Below the pieces are notes generated by a model, which had not been told where the DNA came from, did not search any database, and saw nothing but the letters and a program-made list of their open reading frames with translations. Shown here in pieces: positions 1-7,656 of a stretch of 44,078 bases of DNA; position 1 is the stretch's first letter; each line of letters starts with the position of its first letter. The position numbers and the translations under genes are program-made. Source of the stretch: an uncultured beta proteobacterium (lineage in GTDB: Bacteria; Pseudomonadota; Gammaproteobacteria; Burkholderiales; SG8-39); assembly GCA_903859155.1 (NCBI GenBank), contig CAIOLO010000014.1, forward strand, positions 1-44,078, given 5' to 3'.

Positions 1-943
1 GATCGACGCTGTTGCGCGACGGAATCGGTCCTCCGAAATAACGACCAAAGAGCGAGAAAGTGTTGGTGGAGTAAACGATCTCGTCCTGGGTGCAATCGCC
101 GGTCACGACGCCAGGGCCCTGCACCGCCACGTAGTTGGTGAACTTCATCGCCTTGATTTCCGGCGGCACATAGGGGTTGGTGCTGGTGGCAAGGGCATTG
201 GGAATCTCGCTGCCGGTGATCGCGCTACCCACACCGCCGCCGTCAGACAGGTACTTCTTGCCATCCGGACCGACGAAGGGCGCTCTGGGCACACCGCCGG
301 CCACGTCACTCGACTGCAGGAACGGGCCGATGTCGCCCGACATCACGGCCGCGGGATTGCCCATGCCGGTGTCAGTGGTTTCAAAAACCTTGCCGCGCGC
401 CACGCCGGCAAAGGTCTGCGGCGACCGGGCCGGGGTGTAATAGGTGTGGTTGCCGGTGCAGGCCACGTTGCCGTGGTTGACGCGCCAGCGCGTGAACCAG
501 AGCTGCTGACCATCGGTCGGCACGCCGTTGGCGAAGGAGGCCTCGAGCGCGAAATTGAAGGTAATGCGGCCGGCACCCGGGGTGGGCACGGCGACGTTGC
601 CGAGGTTGCCCTGTCCGGCCGGCGCGAGGCTCGCGCTGGTGAGTGTGTAGAAGTGCTCGGTCGAGAAGTTCGTCGGGAACACCTCGGGTGCGACGGAAAC
701 GCCGTTGGGCGCCGGGACGTTGACGATGGCGCACAGGCCGGCGTTAACGACGGCCAGGCCGATGGCATCAGGGCTGTTGATCGAGCAAACCTCGAGCGCG
801 ACGCCGTTGCGGTCCTGGAACCAGGCCGGGAAGCCATGGCTCGGATCAACCGGCCCCTGGCGCTGCAGCACCGCCTGCGCGGGCTGCGCCAGCGTCATCG
901 CCGCAAGCGCTGCGAGGACAGAATTTCTCAAAATAGGATTCAT
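1..943 (-). CDS. Secreted protein of unknown function, 3' end cut by the window edge
   Basis: The frame starts at an ATG at 943 with a good AGGAGG-like ribosome site (CAGGAGGTAATAC before ATG) and stays open for 314 codons to the window edge. The first 24 residues form a classical signal peptide ending in AQPAQA. The mature start has the pattern GFPAWFQDRNGVALEVC, followed by beta-rich, Gly/Pro-rich sequence. From memory this resembles a family of large secreted betaproteobacterial proteins with an FPxWYxDxxGxxLxLC signature, but I know no established function. It lies 130 nt downstream of the cusF-like gene on the same strand with no terminator seen between, so the two may share a transcript. 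I infer an extracytoplasmic partner of the copper locus; this is unproven. Confidence 0.7.
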   Translation of the reverse strand, partial: MNPILRNSVLAALAAMTLAQPAQAVLQRQGPVDPSHGFPAWFQDRNGVALEVCSINSPDAIGLAVVNAGLCAIVNVPAPNGVSVAPEVFPTNFSTEHFYTLTSASLAPAGQGNLGNVAVPTPGAGRITFNFALEASFANGVPTDGQQLWFTRWRVNHGNVACTGNHTYYTPARSPQTFAGVARGKVFETTDTGMGNPAAVMSGDIGPFLQSSDVAGGVPRAPFVGPDGKKYLSDGGGVGSAITGSEIPNALATSTNPYVPPEIKAMKFTNYVAVQGPGVVTGDCTQDEIVYSTNTFSLFGRYFGGPIPSRNSVD

Positions 944-1073
944 GTATTACCTCCTGAAGTGGTCAGATAAAAGTGATGCAGAGAATTCATAAAAAATGTG
1001 TTTCTGGAATTAAGCGGTGTCATGAAAAATGTTGTTGCAAGGCTTTCCCGTGAGAGATCTTTTCGGTCGCGGG

Positions 1074-1484
1074 TCACCTCCGCGATTCGGTTGTGTGCGC
1101 ATGCATGTGGGCATGGGCGTGTTCGGCGGCGCCGGTGTCGGCCGCGGCCTGGAGCTGCAACTTGCGCTCAATCGCGGTGACGATAAAATCAGCGCCGTCT
1201 TTTTCTATGGCGAAGCGCACTGTGTCAGCAACCTTCAGTCCGCTTAGCAAGGCGGCGTCGCGCACACGAAAGGCCATGGTCATGGCCTGCATCTCCATAC
1301 CCTTCCAGTCACCGTGCTTGATGATGACGCGCCCCGCTTTTGCGTCGATCTTGCGGATCTCGCCATCGGCGCTGGCCGACTGGGCTGAGGCCTCGCCCGA
1401 GAGCAGCGCCAGCGCGAACGCGGCCGCGAGAATGCCGGCGAACATGCCGAGTTTGCTGATTGCCTTTTGCATCATGTAGTCCAT
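1074..1484 (-). CDS. CusF-like periplasmic copper-binding protein with His-rich tail
   Basis: 136 residues, started at the ATG at 1484 because AGGAG sits 6 nt upstream. Residues 1-35 are a signal peptide (cleavage near GEASAQ). The body is a small CusF-type beta-barrel: DGEIRKIDAKAGRVIIKHG supplies the His ligand region, and MEMQAMTMAFRV supplies the MxM copper-binding methionines. In E. coli CusF a Trp caps the Cu(I) site two residues before the MTM; here that position is Met. The C-terminus adds a tail with five His in nine residues (HAHAHMHAH), absent from E. coli CusF. Family role is periplasmic Cu(I)/Ag(I) chaperone. No CusCBA pump lies next to it, so here it may feed or protect the nearby multicopper oxidase. 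An RstA-box-like repeat lies 144 nt upstream. Confidence 0.85.
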   Translation of the reverse strand: MDYMMQKAISKLGMFAGILAAAFALALLSGEASAQSASADGEIRKIDAKAGRVIIKHGDWKGMEMQAMTMAFRVRDAALLSGLKVADTVRFAIEKDGADFIVTAIERKLQLQAAADTGAAEHAHAHMHAHTTESRR

Positions 1485-1628
1485 TTTTTCTCCTGTATCG
1501 GTTGCACTGCGCGATCTGGTTTAAGCAATACCGTTCAAAAGCGCGGTCATCTGACACCGCAAGCCCTTTTCAGGTACCGCAGCATACAAACCCGAAGAGA
1601 CCAATCCGTTGCCCTTCTGTCCCCGCTC

Positions 1629-1644
1629 TGTAACCTTGTGTCAA
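1629..1644 (-). promoter_or_regulatory. RstA-box-like direct repeat upstream of cusF-like gene
   Basis: The minus strand reads GGTTGACACAAGGTTACAG. It contains ACAC-N3-GTTACA, the same core and spacing as the site upstream of the multicopper oxidase. The published E. coli RstA box is TACATNTNGTTACA, so the half-site spacing fits while the TNTN part does not. It lies 144 nt before the cusF start. An RstA-like regulator is encoded in this window. The assignment is inferred from pattern only. Confidence 0.4.
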
Positions 1645-1793
1645 CCGCCGCCGTCCTGCTCTGCTGCCTCGCGCGCGGTTCGACAAACAAGATCGCAACA
1701 CACGGTTCGCAAGAACGATGCCAACCGGCGATTTTCTGTAAGTGAATGATTTGTCTGGCGATTGAAAATCGTGACGGGTCGACCCCAAAAAGC

Positions 1794-1835
1794 GGGTGGG
1801 GGATATCCCCCGGCAGTGGGGGCAATGCCCCACCC
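1794..1835. repeat. Cluster of competing GC-rich inverted repeats
   Basis: A perfect 14-bp palindrome GGGGGATATCCCCC (1798-1811) is followed by a hairpin with stem GTGGGG/CCCCAC (1816-1833). A third pairing, GGGTGGGG (1794-1801) with CCCCACCC (1828-1835), would exclude the other two. On the minus strand a short T run follows after a gap, so a weak terminator is possible, but no gene immediately upstream needs one. Confidence 0.5.
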
Positions 1836-1978
1836 ACGAACCGACGCGCAACCCCCAGGCATCTAAAGCGGCTGCGATGCGTACCGCATAAAACAGCCGG
1901 TGCGCCGACGGCGCACGGCAGGCCCCGCAGACGGACCGTGCGAGCGACAACACAGGAGGCGGGCATTTCTATTTTCTG

Positions 1979-2009
1979 AAAAAACGGGCAAGCGGCCGCG
2001 GCTTGCCCG
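1979..2009 (-). terminator. Rho-independent terminator of the oxidase operon
   Basis: On the minus strand CGGGCAAGC pairs with GCTTGCCCG (9 bp, 7-nt loop) and is followed by six T. It lies about 25 nt past the stop of the NtrC-type regulator gene. Confidence 0.9.
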
Positions 2010-2033
2010 ATGCGGCAGGAACGGCGAACCCGT

Positions 2034-3434
2034 TCAGCCGTTCGCCTGGCCGACGCCGGGACGCAGCAATTGATAGCGTTCCATGCGATAGCGCAGGGTG
2101 TCGCGCGATATGCCCAGCAGGCCGGCTGCGCGCGTGATATTCCATCCGGATTTGTGCAGGCCCTGGGTGATGAGTTCGCGCTCCATCGAGGCAAGCGGAA
2201 TCACCGCACACTCTGACACGGCGCCGTGCGGCGCGAACGGCCGGCACGCCTCCTGCGCCTTGGGCAGGAGCAGGTCCTCCGCGTCGATGCCCTCATCGCG
2301 GGCGGTGAGCACCGCCTGCTCGATGGTGTTGCGCAGTTCGCGCACATTGCCCGGCCAGTCGTGCGCGCACAGTGCGGCCTGCGCCGCCGCCGTGAGGGCG
2401 AGCGCCGGCTTGCCGTAACGGCGGCCGAACTGCTCCAGAAAATGCGCCGCAAGCAAACCGATGTCGGCGCCGCGCTCGCGCAGCGCCGGAACACTCAAAG
2501 CGATCACCCGCAAGCGGTGCAGCAGGTCGGCGCGAAAGCGCCCCTGCTCCACCCTTTCGGCCAGCACCTGATTGGTGGCCGCGATCACACGCACGTCCAC
2601 GCGCCGCTCCTGCAGGCCGCCCAGGCGCCGGATGCGATGGTCATCGAGCACCTTGAGCAGCTTGGCCTGCAGCGCCAGATCCATTTCACCGATTTCGTCC
2701 AGGAACAGCGTGCCGCCGTCGGCCGCTTCGATCAGCCCGATCTTGCGTTCACGCGCGTCGGTGAACGCGCCGCGTTCGTGGCCGAACAGTTCCGACTCGA
2801 GCAGGTTGGCCGGGATCGCCGCGCAATTGACTTCGATGAACGGGCCCTCGCGGCGCGGGCTTTCGTCGTGGCAGGCGCGCGCCACCAGTTCCTTGCCGCT
2901 GCCGGTCTCCCCGGTAATGAGCAGCGAGGGCGGCGGACTGCCGTCGGTCGACTCGACCCGCACTACGCGGCGCAGGCGGTCCTTGAGCGCGGTGAGCACG
3001 GGCGATTGGCCGATCAGCGCGGCGCAGCCGCCGGCGTCGCGCCCCTGGTAATAGGCCAGTTCGTTGCGCACGCGCACCTCTTTCACCACTTTGTCGAGCA
3101 CCAGCTTCAATTGCGCCAGCACCACCGGCTTGGCAAGGAAGTCCACCGCCCCCGCCTTCATCGCATCGACCGCCAGTTCGACGCTACCCTGCCCGGTGAG
3201 CATGACGATGCGCGAGCGCGGGTCGCGCTCGCGCAGAATCGACAACGCGGCCAGACCGTCCATGCGCGGCAGGCTGAAATCGAGCAGGATCACATCGGGC
3301 GCGAGTGACGCCACCCGCTTCAAGCCCTCCTCGGCGGTGCCGGCTATTTCAACATCCCAGCCGCTATGCTCGAGAAAGCGCGCGATGTTCTTCGCCAGTG
3401 TCTCTTCGTCTTCGATCAGCAGCAGACTGGCCAT
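2034..3434 (-). CDS. NtrC-family sigma-54-dependent response regulator
   Basis: 466 residues with the full three-domain layout. The receiver (1-120) has the acidic pocket IEDEE, phosphoacceptor D52 (VILLDFSLP) and a conserved Lys (LAKP). The AAA+ domain (about 140-370) has Walker A GETGSGKE, Walker [14 protein letters not shown] and arginine-finger region. The sigma-54 contact loop reads GAFTDA (222-227) instead of the canonical GAFTGA, a substitution I believe occurs naturally in this family. The C-terminus carries a Fis-type helix-turn-helix ([19 protein letters not shown]). It is the last gene of the oxidase operon, directly after the kinase genes, and is their likely phosphorylation partner. 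It should activate sigma-54 promoters; none was clearly identified here. Confidence 0.95.
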   Translation of the reverse strand: MASLLLIEDEETLAKNIARFLEHSGWDVEIAGTAEEGLKRVASLAPDVILLDFSLPRMDGLAALSILRERDPRSRIVMLTGQGSVELAVDAMKAGAVDFLAKPVVLAQLKLVLDKVVKEVRVRNELAYYQGRDAGGCAALIGQSPVLTALKDRLRRVVRVESTDGSPPPSLLITGETGSGKELVARACHDESPRREGPFIEVNCAAIPANLLESELFGHERGAFTDARERKIGLIEAADGGTLFLDEIGEMDLALQAKLLKVLDDHRIRRLGGLQERRVDVRVIAATNQVLAERVEQGRFRADLLHRLRVIALSVPALRERGADIGLLAAHFLEQFGRRYGKPALALTAAAQAALCAHDWPGNVRELRNTIEQAVLTARDEGIDAEDLLLPKAQEACRPFAPHGAVSECAVIPLASMERELITQGLHKSGWNITRAAGLLGISRDTLRYRMERYQLLRPGVGQANG

Positions 3435-3436
3435 CG

Positions 3437-3940
3437 TTACGCTCCGGGGAGTTCGATGACCATGGCCGTTCCCATACCGACCACGCTCTCGGCGCGGATG
3501 GTCCCGCCGAAACGCTCCACGGCGAGGCGCGAGAACGTGAGCCCGATGCCCAGCGCGCGCGGCTTGGTCGTGAAAAACGGGTTGAACAGCCGCGGAAGGT
3601 GTTCAGGTTCTATGCCGCAACCGGTGTCGACGGTGCGGATTTCCACCCTGCCGTCCCTGGCCCTCACCTCGCCGGTAACGCGACCGCCGGGCGCGGTGGC
3701 CTCGGTCGCATTGATGACGATGCTGTGCAGCACATGCCCGAGCAGATCTCGATCGACCTTGACGTTGGCCGGCAGGCCTGCGGGGGCCACCCTTGCGTCG
3801 ATGCTGCGGCGCCGGAACTCTTGCGCGCCGCCCTCGAAACAATCGCGCAACAACTGTGCGGCGTCGACGTTCGCGTAGCGCGACTGATTTCTCTTCGCCA
3901 GGGTTGTTTCGTCTTCGCTCAGTTGCAGTCTAGCCATCAT
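3437..3940 (-). CDS. Orphan histidine-kinase ATPase module, product of tandem duplication
   Basis: 167 residues. Residues 25-167 repeat the last 143 residues of the preceding kinase at about 80% identity by my hand alignment, with N box (NATEAT), G1 (TGCGIE), F box (FFTTKP) and G2 (ALGIGLT) all kept. There is no membrane segment and no phosphoacceptor histidine. The first residues, MARLQLSEDETTLAK, match the first residues of the downstream regulator ([15 protein letters not shown]). The ORF is therefore a chimera made by a 503-bp tandem duplication across the kinase/regulator junction. Its ATG overlaps the kinase stop (ATGA). Intact reading frame and ATP-site residues suggest it is still translated; it could bind ATP or form mixed dimers with the kinase. 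Alternatively it is a decaying by-product. Confidence 0.8.
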   Translation of the reverse strand: MMARLQLSEDETTLAKRNQSRYANVDAAQLLRDCFEGGAQEFRRRSIDARVAPAGLPANVKVDRDLLGHVLHSIVINATEATAPGGRVTGEVRARDGRVEIRTVDTGCGIEPEHLPRLFNPFFTTKPRALGIGLTFSRLAVERFGGTIRAESVVGMGTAMVIELPGA

Positions 3941-5310
3941 GACACTCCCGGAAGTTCAATGATCATGGTCGTTCCAATGCCGACCGCGCTTTCTGCGCGG
4001 ATGGTCCCGCCGAAGCGCTCGACGGCGCGGCGCGCGAGCGTGAGTCCGATGCCCAGGCCGCGCGGCTTGGTGGTGAAAAACAGGCCAAACAGCCGGGAGA
4101 GGTTTTCAGGTGCTATGCCGCAGCCGCTGTCGGCGGTGCGGATTTCCACCCTGCCGCCCTTGGCCCTCACCTCGCCGGTGACGCGGCCGCCCGGCGCGGT
4201 GGCCTCGGTCGCGTTGTTGACGATGCTGTGCAATACGTGGCCAAGCAGCGCGCGATCGACCTTGACGTTGGCCGGCAGTTCGCCGGTTTCCACCCTTGCG
4301 TCGATGCCGCGGCGCCGGAATTCGTCCGCGCCGCGCTCGAAACATTCACGCAGCAATTGCGCGGCATCGACCTTCGCGTAGGGCAAAGGATCGGTGTGGC
4401 CAAGGTTGACCAGGTCGCGCAGCCATAGTTCGATGCGATCGACGCTGGTCATGATGTCGCGCATCTGTTCGCAGGGGACCGAACAACTTATGGCCATCGC
4501 CAGTTCCGCCGACGAGCGAATCGAGGCAAGCGGATTGCGGATGTTGTGCGCCACCGACGCGGCAAGTTCACCCACCGCGGCCATGGTTTCGGTCTTGACC
4601 AGGCGCTCGTGCTGGTTGCGGATCCTGCGGTCGGCGCTGCGCACGATCCAGAACAGCGTCAGATAGAGCGCCAGAGCGCCCAGGCCGGCGCTCAGCCAGA
4701 TGCGCCAGTGGCCTTGCGTGATCGCGGCGCTCAGGGCCTCCGGCGCACGGTACAACTCGATGACGCCGCTCACCTCGGAGCGTCCGGTCATTCTCACCGG
4801 CATGTAGGTTTCGACGTAGAAAACGCTCTGCGCGCTCATGCCGGCATGTTCGGCCTTGGCGCGCTGCGTAGCGGACATCTTGCCGCCTTCGACCACGAGC
4901 TCGCCGCCCAGCGCGCGTTCGAGTTCGTCATTTCGGTTGAAGCGTTTGCCGATGATGGCGGTATCGTCCGACCACAGCACGGCGCCCTCGCGCGAATAGA
5001 CGTTGATCCGCCGCACTTCGGCCATCGAACGCAAATGATCGATACTCGCAGCGAAACGCCGCGCCAGATCCGGGTCGCCGGAATTTTCGAAAAAGCCGAT
5101 GGATTCGTTGGTGAGCAGGACCTGCTGCACAAAATCCGCTGTGAGGCGCGCTTCGCGGCGGAGAAACTGCTCGGTGACAAAATCGGAAAGAACGACGCTG
5201 GTGGCTACGGCGATCGCGACGATCACCGCCAGGCTGGCGAGGCCGAACCGGCGCAGCAGATTGAACACCGGCTCGATATGCGCCGGCGCTGCGCCGGTAT
5301 CGGCGCTCAT
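3937..5310 (-). CDS. Membrane sensor histidine kinase (NtrB/AtoS type)
   Basis: 457 residues from the ATG at 5310, chosen because it overlaps the TlpA-like gene's stop (ATGA); a longer in-frame extension to 5442 would lie inside that gene. TM1 is about residues 20-45, a periplasmic sensor domain of about 150 residues follows, and TM2 lies near 200-220. The H box is AHNIRNPLASIRSSAE with H255, the NtrB-like signature of kinases that pair with NtrC-type regulators. The HATPase has NNATEAT, DSGCGI, FFTTKP and GLGIGLT. It sits in the oxidase operon two genes before the NtrC-type regulator. The ligand is unknown; the location suggests a periplasmic metal or redox signal. Confidence 0.92.
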   Translation of the reverse strand: MSADTGAAPAHIEPVFNLLRRFGLASLAVIVAIAVATSVVLSDFVTEQFLRREARLTADFVQQVLLTNESIGFFENSGDPDLARRFAASIDHLRSMAEVRRINVYSREGAVLWSDDTAIIGKRFNRNDELERALGGELVVEGGKMSATQRAKAEHAGMSAQSVFYVETYMPVRMTGRSEVSGVIELYRAPEALSAAITQGHWRIWLSAGLGALALYLTLFWIVRSADRRIRNQHERLVKTETMAAVGELAASVAHNIRNPLASIRSSAELAMAISCSVPCEQMRDIMTSVDRIELWLRDLVNLGHTDPLPYAKVDAAQLLRECFERGADEFRRRGIDARVETGELPANVKVDRALLGHVLHSIVNNATEATAPGGRVTGEVRAKGGRVEIRTADSGCGIAPENLSRLFGLFFTTKPRGLGIGLTLARRAVERFGGTIRAESAVGIGTTMIIELPGVS

Positions 5311-5873
5311 ATCGCCCCCGTCAGCCGCGCCAGCAGGCCACGCACCGGCTCGGCCTCCGCGTCGAGGCTGCCCCGCACCACCCAGCGCGGTTGTGCGTGC
5401 GCGTCGACGAGGACCGTGGCCGGCAGCGCAGAGAAGCGCCACGCCTCGCCCGGCAACTCGCCCGCCGCAAGGCGCAGCGAGCGCAGCCCCGTCGGTTGTT
5501 TGGCGAGGAACTTGCCGATCGCCGTGTTCGAGTCGCCCACGTTGACCAGCAGCACTTCAACGGGTTTGCCCTTGAGTGCGAGCGCATAGCGGTCGATTGC
5601 CGGCAACTCCTCGCGGCAGGGCGCGCACCATACCGCCCAGAAATTCAGCACCACGGTCTTGCCAGCGAGGCTGCCCGGATCGAAGCGCCGGCCATCGAGA
5701 GTCTCCAGCGCCGGCAGCGGAGCGACGCCGTGCGTCCACAACCGCGCCTCGGCGGCGTTCGCATCGGGCACGCCGGTGAGCATCCAGGCCGCCAGCAGCA
5801 TCTCAGGCACCCAGCGCATGCAGCCGAGTTGCTGCCGCATCGCGATCAGCGCGGCGCGCATTCCCTTGGTCAT
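5307..5873 (-). CDS. TlpA-like periplasmic thiol-disulfide oxidoreductase
   Basis: 188 residues. An N-terminal hydrophobic segment (about 22-41) acts as signal or anchor. The thioredoxin-fold domain carries WCAPC (C83, C86) in the context NFWAVWCAPCREEL and the cis-proline at 151 (ALPATVLVD). TlpA/ResA-type proteins keep periplasmic cysteines reduced; in cytochrome oxidase assembly TlpA reduces the SCO copper chaperone and the CuA site. An SCO-like gene lies three genes upstream in the same operon, so reduction of that protein, or of the Cys-rich protein encoded next door, is a reasonable inference. The start overlaps the upstream stop by ATGA and its own stop overlaps the kinase start, indicating translational coupling. 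Confidence 0.92.
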   Translation of the reverse strand: MTKGMRAALIAMRQQLGCMRWVPEMLLAAWMLTGVPDANAAEARLWTHGVAPLPALETLDGRRFDPGSLAGKTVVLNFWAVWCAPCREELPAIDRYALALKGKPVEVLLVNVGDSNTAIGKFLAKQPTGLRSLRLAAGELPGEAWRFSALPATVLVDAHAQPRWVVRGSLDAEAEPVRGLLARLTGAI

Positions 5874-6610
5874 TTTGCGCCTTGCGCCAGCAGCAACTTC
5901 AGATCCAGAACCTGAAAGACGCCGCCCTCAATGGACAACTGCACTTGGGCGGCCCCGCCCGTGGCGCAACAATCGCGGTCCGCAGCGAGGAACAGCGGCA
6001 TGTGCACGACCATGGTGGTCGGATCAGGCAACGCCGACTGTGCGCGAACCGCCCGCACGGAAAGTCCGGCTGGTAGCCGCGCCTGCAAATTTTTCAGCCA
6101 CGCCCGTGCTTCCATGGGCTCCCAGCGATCCTGCCTGCGGATAAAGTAGCTGCGCTCGCCCTCGCCCTCGCCGGGAAACTGCACCCCGGTGACCAGCGCG
6201 CTCTCGGTGTCCGAACCGATGAGCAGGGGAGTGTCATAAGCGCTGCCCGGCAGGTCGATGCGCACCATGTCGACAAAGGCTTCGGGGCGGTAGGCGCGAT
6301 TGCGAAACACCACCTGCGCCTGCCGATCGCAACGGCCGGCCGTATTGGCGAGGCAATAATGCGCGTAATAGAAATCCTGCAGCCCGATGGTGGCGACGAA
6401 TCCGGCGCGCGTCACGCTGCACGACTGCCAGCGGCCCTGCGGACCGAAGGTGATTTCGGCGCTCTGCACGCATTCGGCCTGCACGCGCGCGAACTCGACC
6501 TTGTTCTTGTCCCCGGCGGGCTTGTCCTGGGCGAGGGCGGGCGCGCAGCACAGCAGCGACACGGCGAACGCCGGGGCCAGAACGGCGGCGGCGATATCGA
6601 GCAAATTCAT
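5870..6610 (-). CDS. Secreted Cys-containing protein of unknown function
   Basis: 246 residues; I do not recognise the family. A signal peptide covers about residues 1-28 (LLCCAPALAQ). The mature part has cysteines at QAECVQSAE, WQSCSV, HYCLANTAGRC and RDCCATGG, several of which could form disulfides or bind metal. Its body looks like a compact mixed alpha/beta domain with no membrane segment. Both ends overlap neighbours by ATGA, placing it firmly between the Sel1-repeat protein and the TlpA-like reductase. Periplasmic location and cysteines make it a candidate client of that reductase or an accessory copper protein; this is inference from context only. Confidence 0.75.
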   Translation of the reverse strand: MNLLDIAAAVLAPAFAVSLLCCAPALAQDKPAGDKNKVEFARVQAECVQSAEITFGPQGRWQSCSVTRAGFVATIGLQDFYYAHYCLANTAGRCDRQAQVVFRNRAYRPEAFVDMVRIDLPGSAYDTPLLIGSDTESALVTGVQFPGEGEGERSYFIRRQDRWEPMEARAWLKNLQARLPAGLSVRAVRAQSALPDPTTMVVHMPLFLAADRDCCATGGAAQVQLSIEGGVFQVLDLKLLLAQGAK

Positions 6611-7644
6611 TGCGGTAACTCCCTTAGATAGGTTTGTGCATCGTCGTGGCCAAGGCTGGCCGACTGGCGCACCAGCTTCAGCCCCTGCGCCGTGTCCTGC
6701 GGCACGCCGCGCCCTTCAAGCAGACACAGACCGAGATGAAACTGTGCCAGTGGATTGCCTACCTGCGCCGCCTGGCGCAGCAGATCGACGGCCTTCACCG
6801 GATCGGTGCGCATCTGCCGCGCGTTGAGCAGCAGGATGCCGAGGCGCGCCACGGCCTCGGCATCGCCGCGCTCCGCCGCCTTTTCGAACCAGTAGGCCGA
6901 TTCGGGTTCGTCGGCCTCGACACCCCAGCCCTCGAGGAACAGCGTTCCCAGACGCCGCTGCGCCGGCACTTCGCCCTGGCGCGCCGCTTCGGTGAGCAGG
7001 ATCACGGCCATGCCGGCGTGGGTCTGCACGCCTTGTCCGTCGAGATACATTTCCCCGAGAATGCTTTGCGCGGCGGGTTCGCCGCGACTGGCCGCGGACT
7101 CGAACATCGTGGCGGCCATCGATTCGTCGCGCGGCACGCCCCTGCCCTCCAGGTACAGCCTGCCCAGCGCATACTGGCCGAAGGCGTTGCCCTGCGCGAC
7201 CGATTGCCGGATCAAGGCGACGCCCGAGCGCAGGTCCTCTGCGGATGCCCCGCGCACCAGCGCCAGGCCAAGCCGGGCCTGGCCTTCGGCATCGCCCGAG
7301 GCCGCGGCTTTGCGGTACCAGGTGAGCGCATCGCGCTCGCTGCGGGCAACGCCCAGGCCGCGTTCATGCAGGTCGCCGATGGCCGAGAGCGCCGGCAGGC
7401 TGCCCTCGACGGCGGCTTTGCGGAATAATTGCAACGCCTCGCCGAACAAACCGCCGATCGCCGCGATCCGCCCCTGTTCGAACAACTCCGCCGCGATCGG
7501 CTGCTCCGACACCACGGGGCCTGCATCGGCATGCGCGTGGCGCACCGCCAGCGTGAGCGTGAGCGACAAAAGAGCCAGCGATATGAATGCCCTCAGCGCC
7601 AGGGTGGAGACACCGCGCGGAGCGAATAATTTGTGAAAGCGCAT
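6607..7644 (-). CDS. Periplasmic Sel1-repeat (SLR) protein
   Basis: 345 residues with a signal peptide ending near AVRHAHA (about residue 40). The rest is roughly seven Sel1-like repeats of about 36 residues, each with the pattern ALGRLYLEGRGVPRD followed by a helix ending in AA..G. Good examples are at YALGRLYLEGRGVP, ILGEMYLDGQGVQ, RLGTLFLEGWGVEA and HLGLCLLEGRGVPQ. Such alpha-solenoids act as protein-protein scaffolds. It begins 12 nt after the SCO-like stop and overlaps the next gene. A scaffold for assembling or maturing the exported oxidase is a plausible role, not demonstrated. Confidence 0.9.
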   Translation of the reverse strand: MRFHKLFAPRGVSTLALRAFISLALLSLTLTLAVRHAHADAGPVVSEQPIAAELFEQGRIAAIGGLFGEALQLFRKAAVEGSLPALSAIGDLHERGLGVARSERDALTWYRKAAASGDAEGQARLGLALVRGASAEDLRSGVALIRQSVAQGNAFGQYALGRLYLEGRGVPRDESMAATMFESAASRGEPAAQSILGEMYLDGQGVQTHAGMAVILLTEAARQGEVPAQRRLGTLFLEGWGVEADEPESAYWFEKAAERGDAEAVARLGILLLNARQMRTDPVKAVDLLRQAAQVGNPLAQFHLGLCLLEGRGVPQDTAQGLKLVRQSASLGHDDAQTYLRELPQ

Positions 7645-7656
7645 AACCTGTCCGGA

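Larger units (their letters stand above)
1485..1978. other. Intergenic region upstream of the cusF-like gene
   Basis: No convincing gene is seen here; the short open frames lack ribosome sites and family resemblance. It holds the RstA-box-like repeat (1629-1644) and a cluster of GC-rich inverted repeats (1794-1835). I searched by eye for a sigma-54 -24/-12 element (GG-N10-GC) facing cusF and found only weak matches. Confidence 0.6.

Noticed and set aside
1570-1953. 127-codon minus-strand frame between the regulator and the cusF-like gene
   Set aside because: It has no ribosome site or family resemblance and overlaps the predicted operator and hairpins.
3937-5442. Longer kinase starting at 5442
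   Set aside because: The added 44 residues lie inside the TlpA-like gene and are not membrane-like; the ATGA overlap at 5310 is the natural start.
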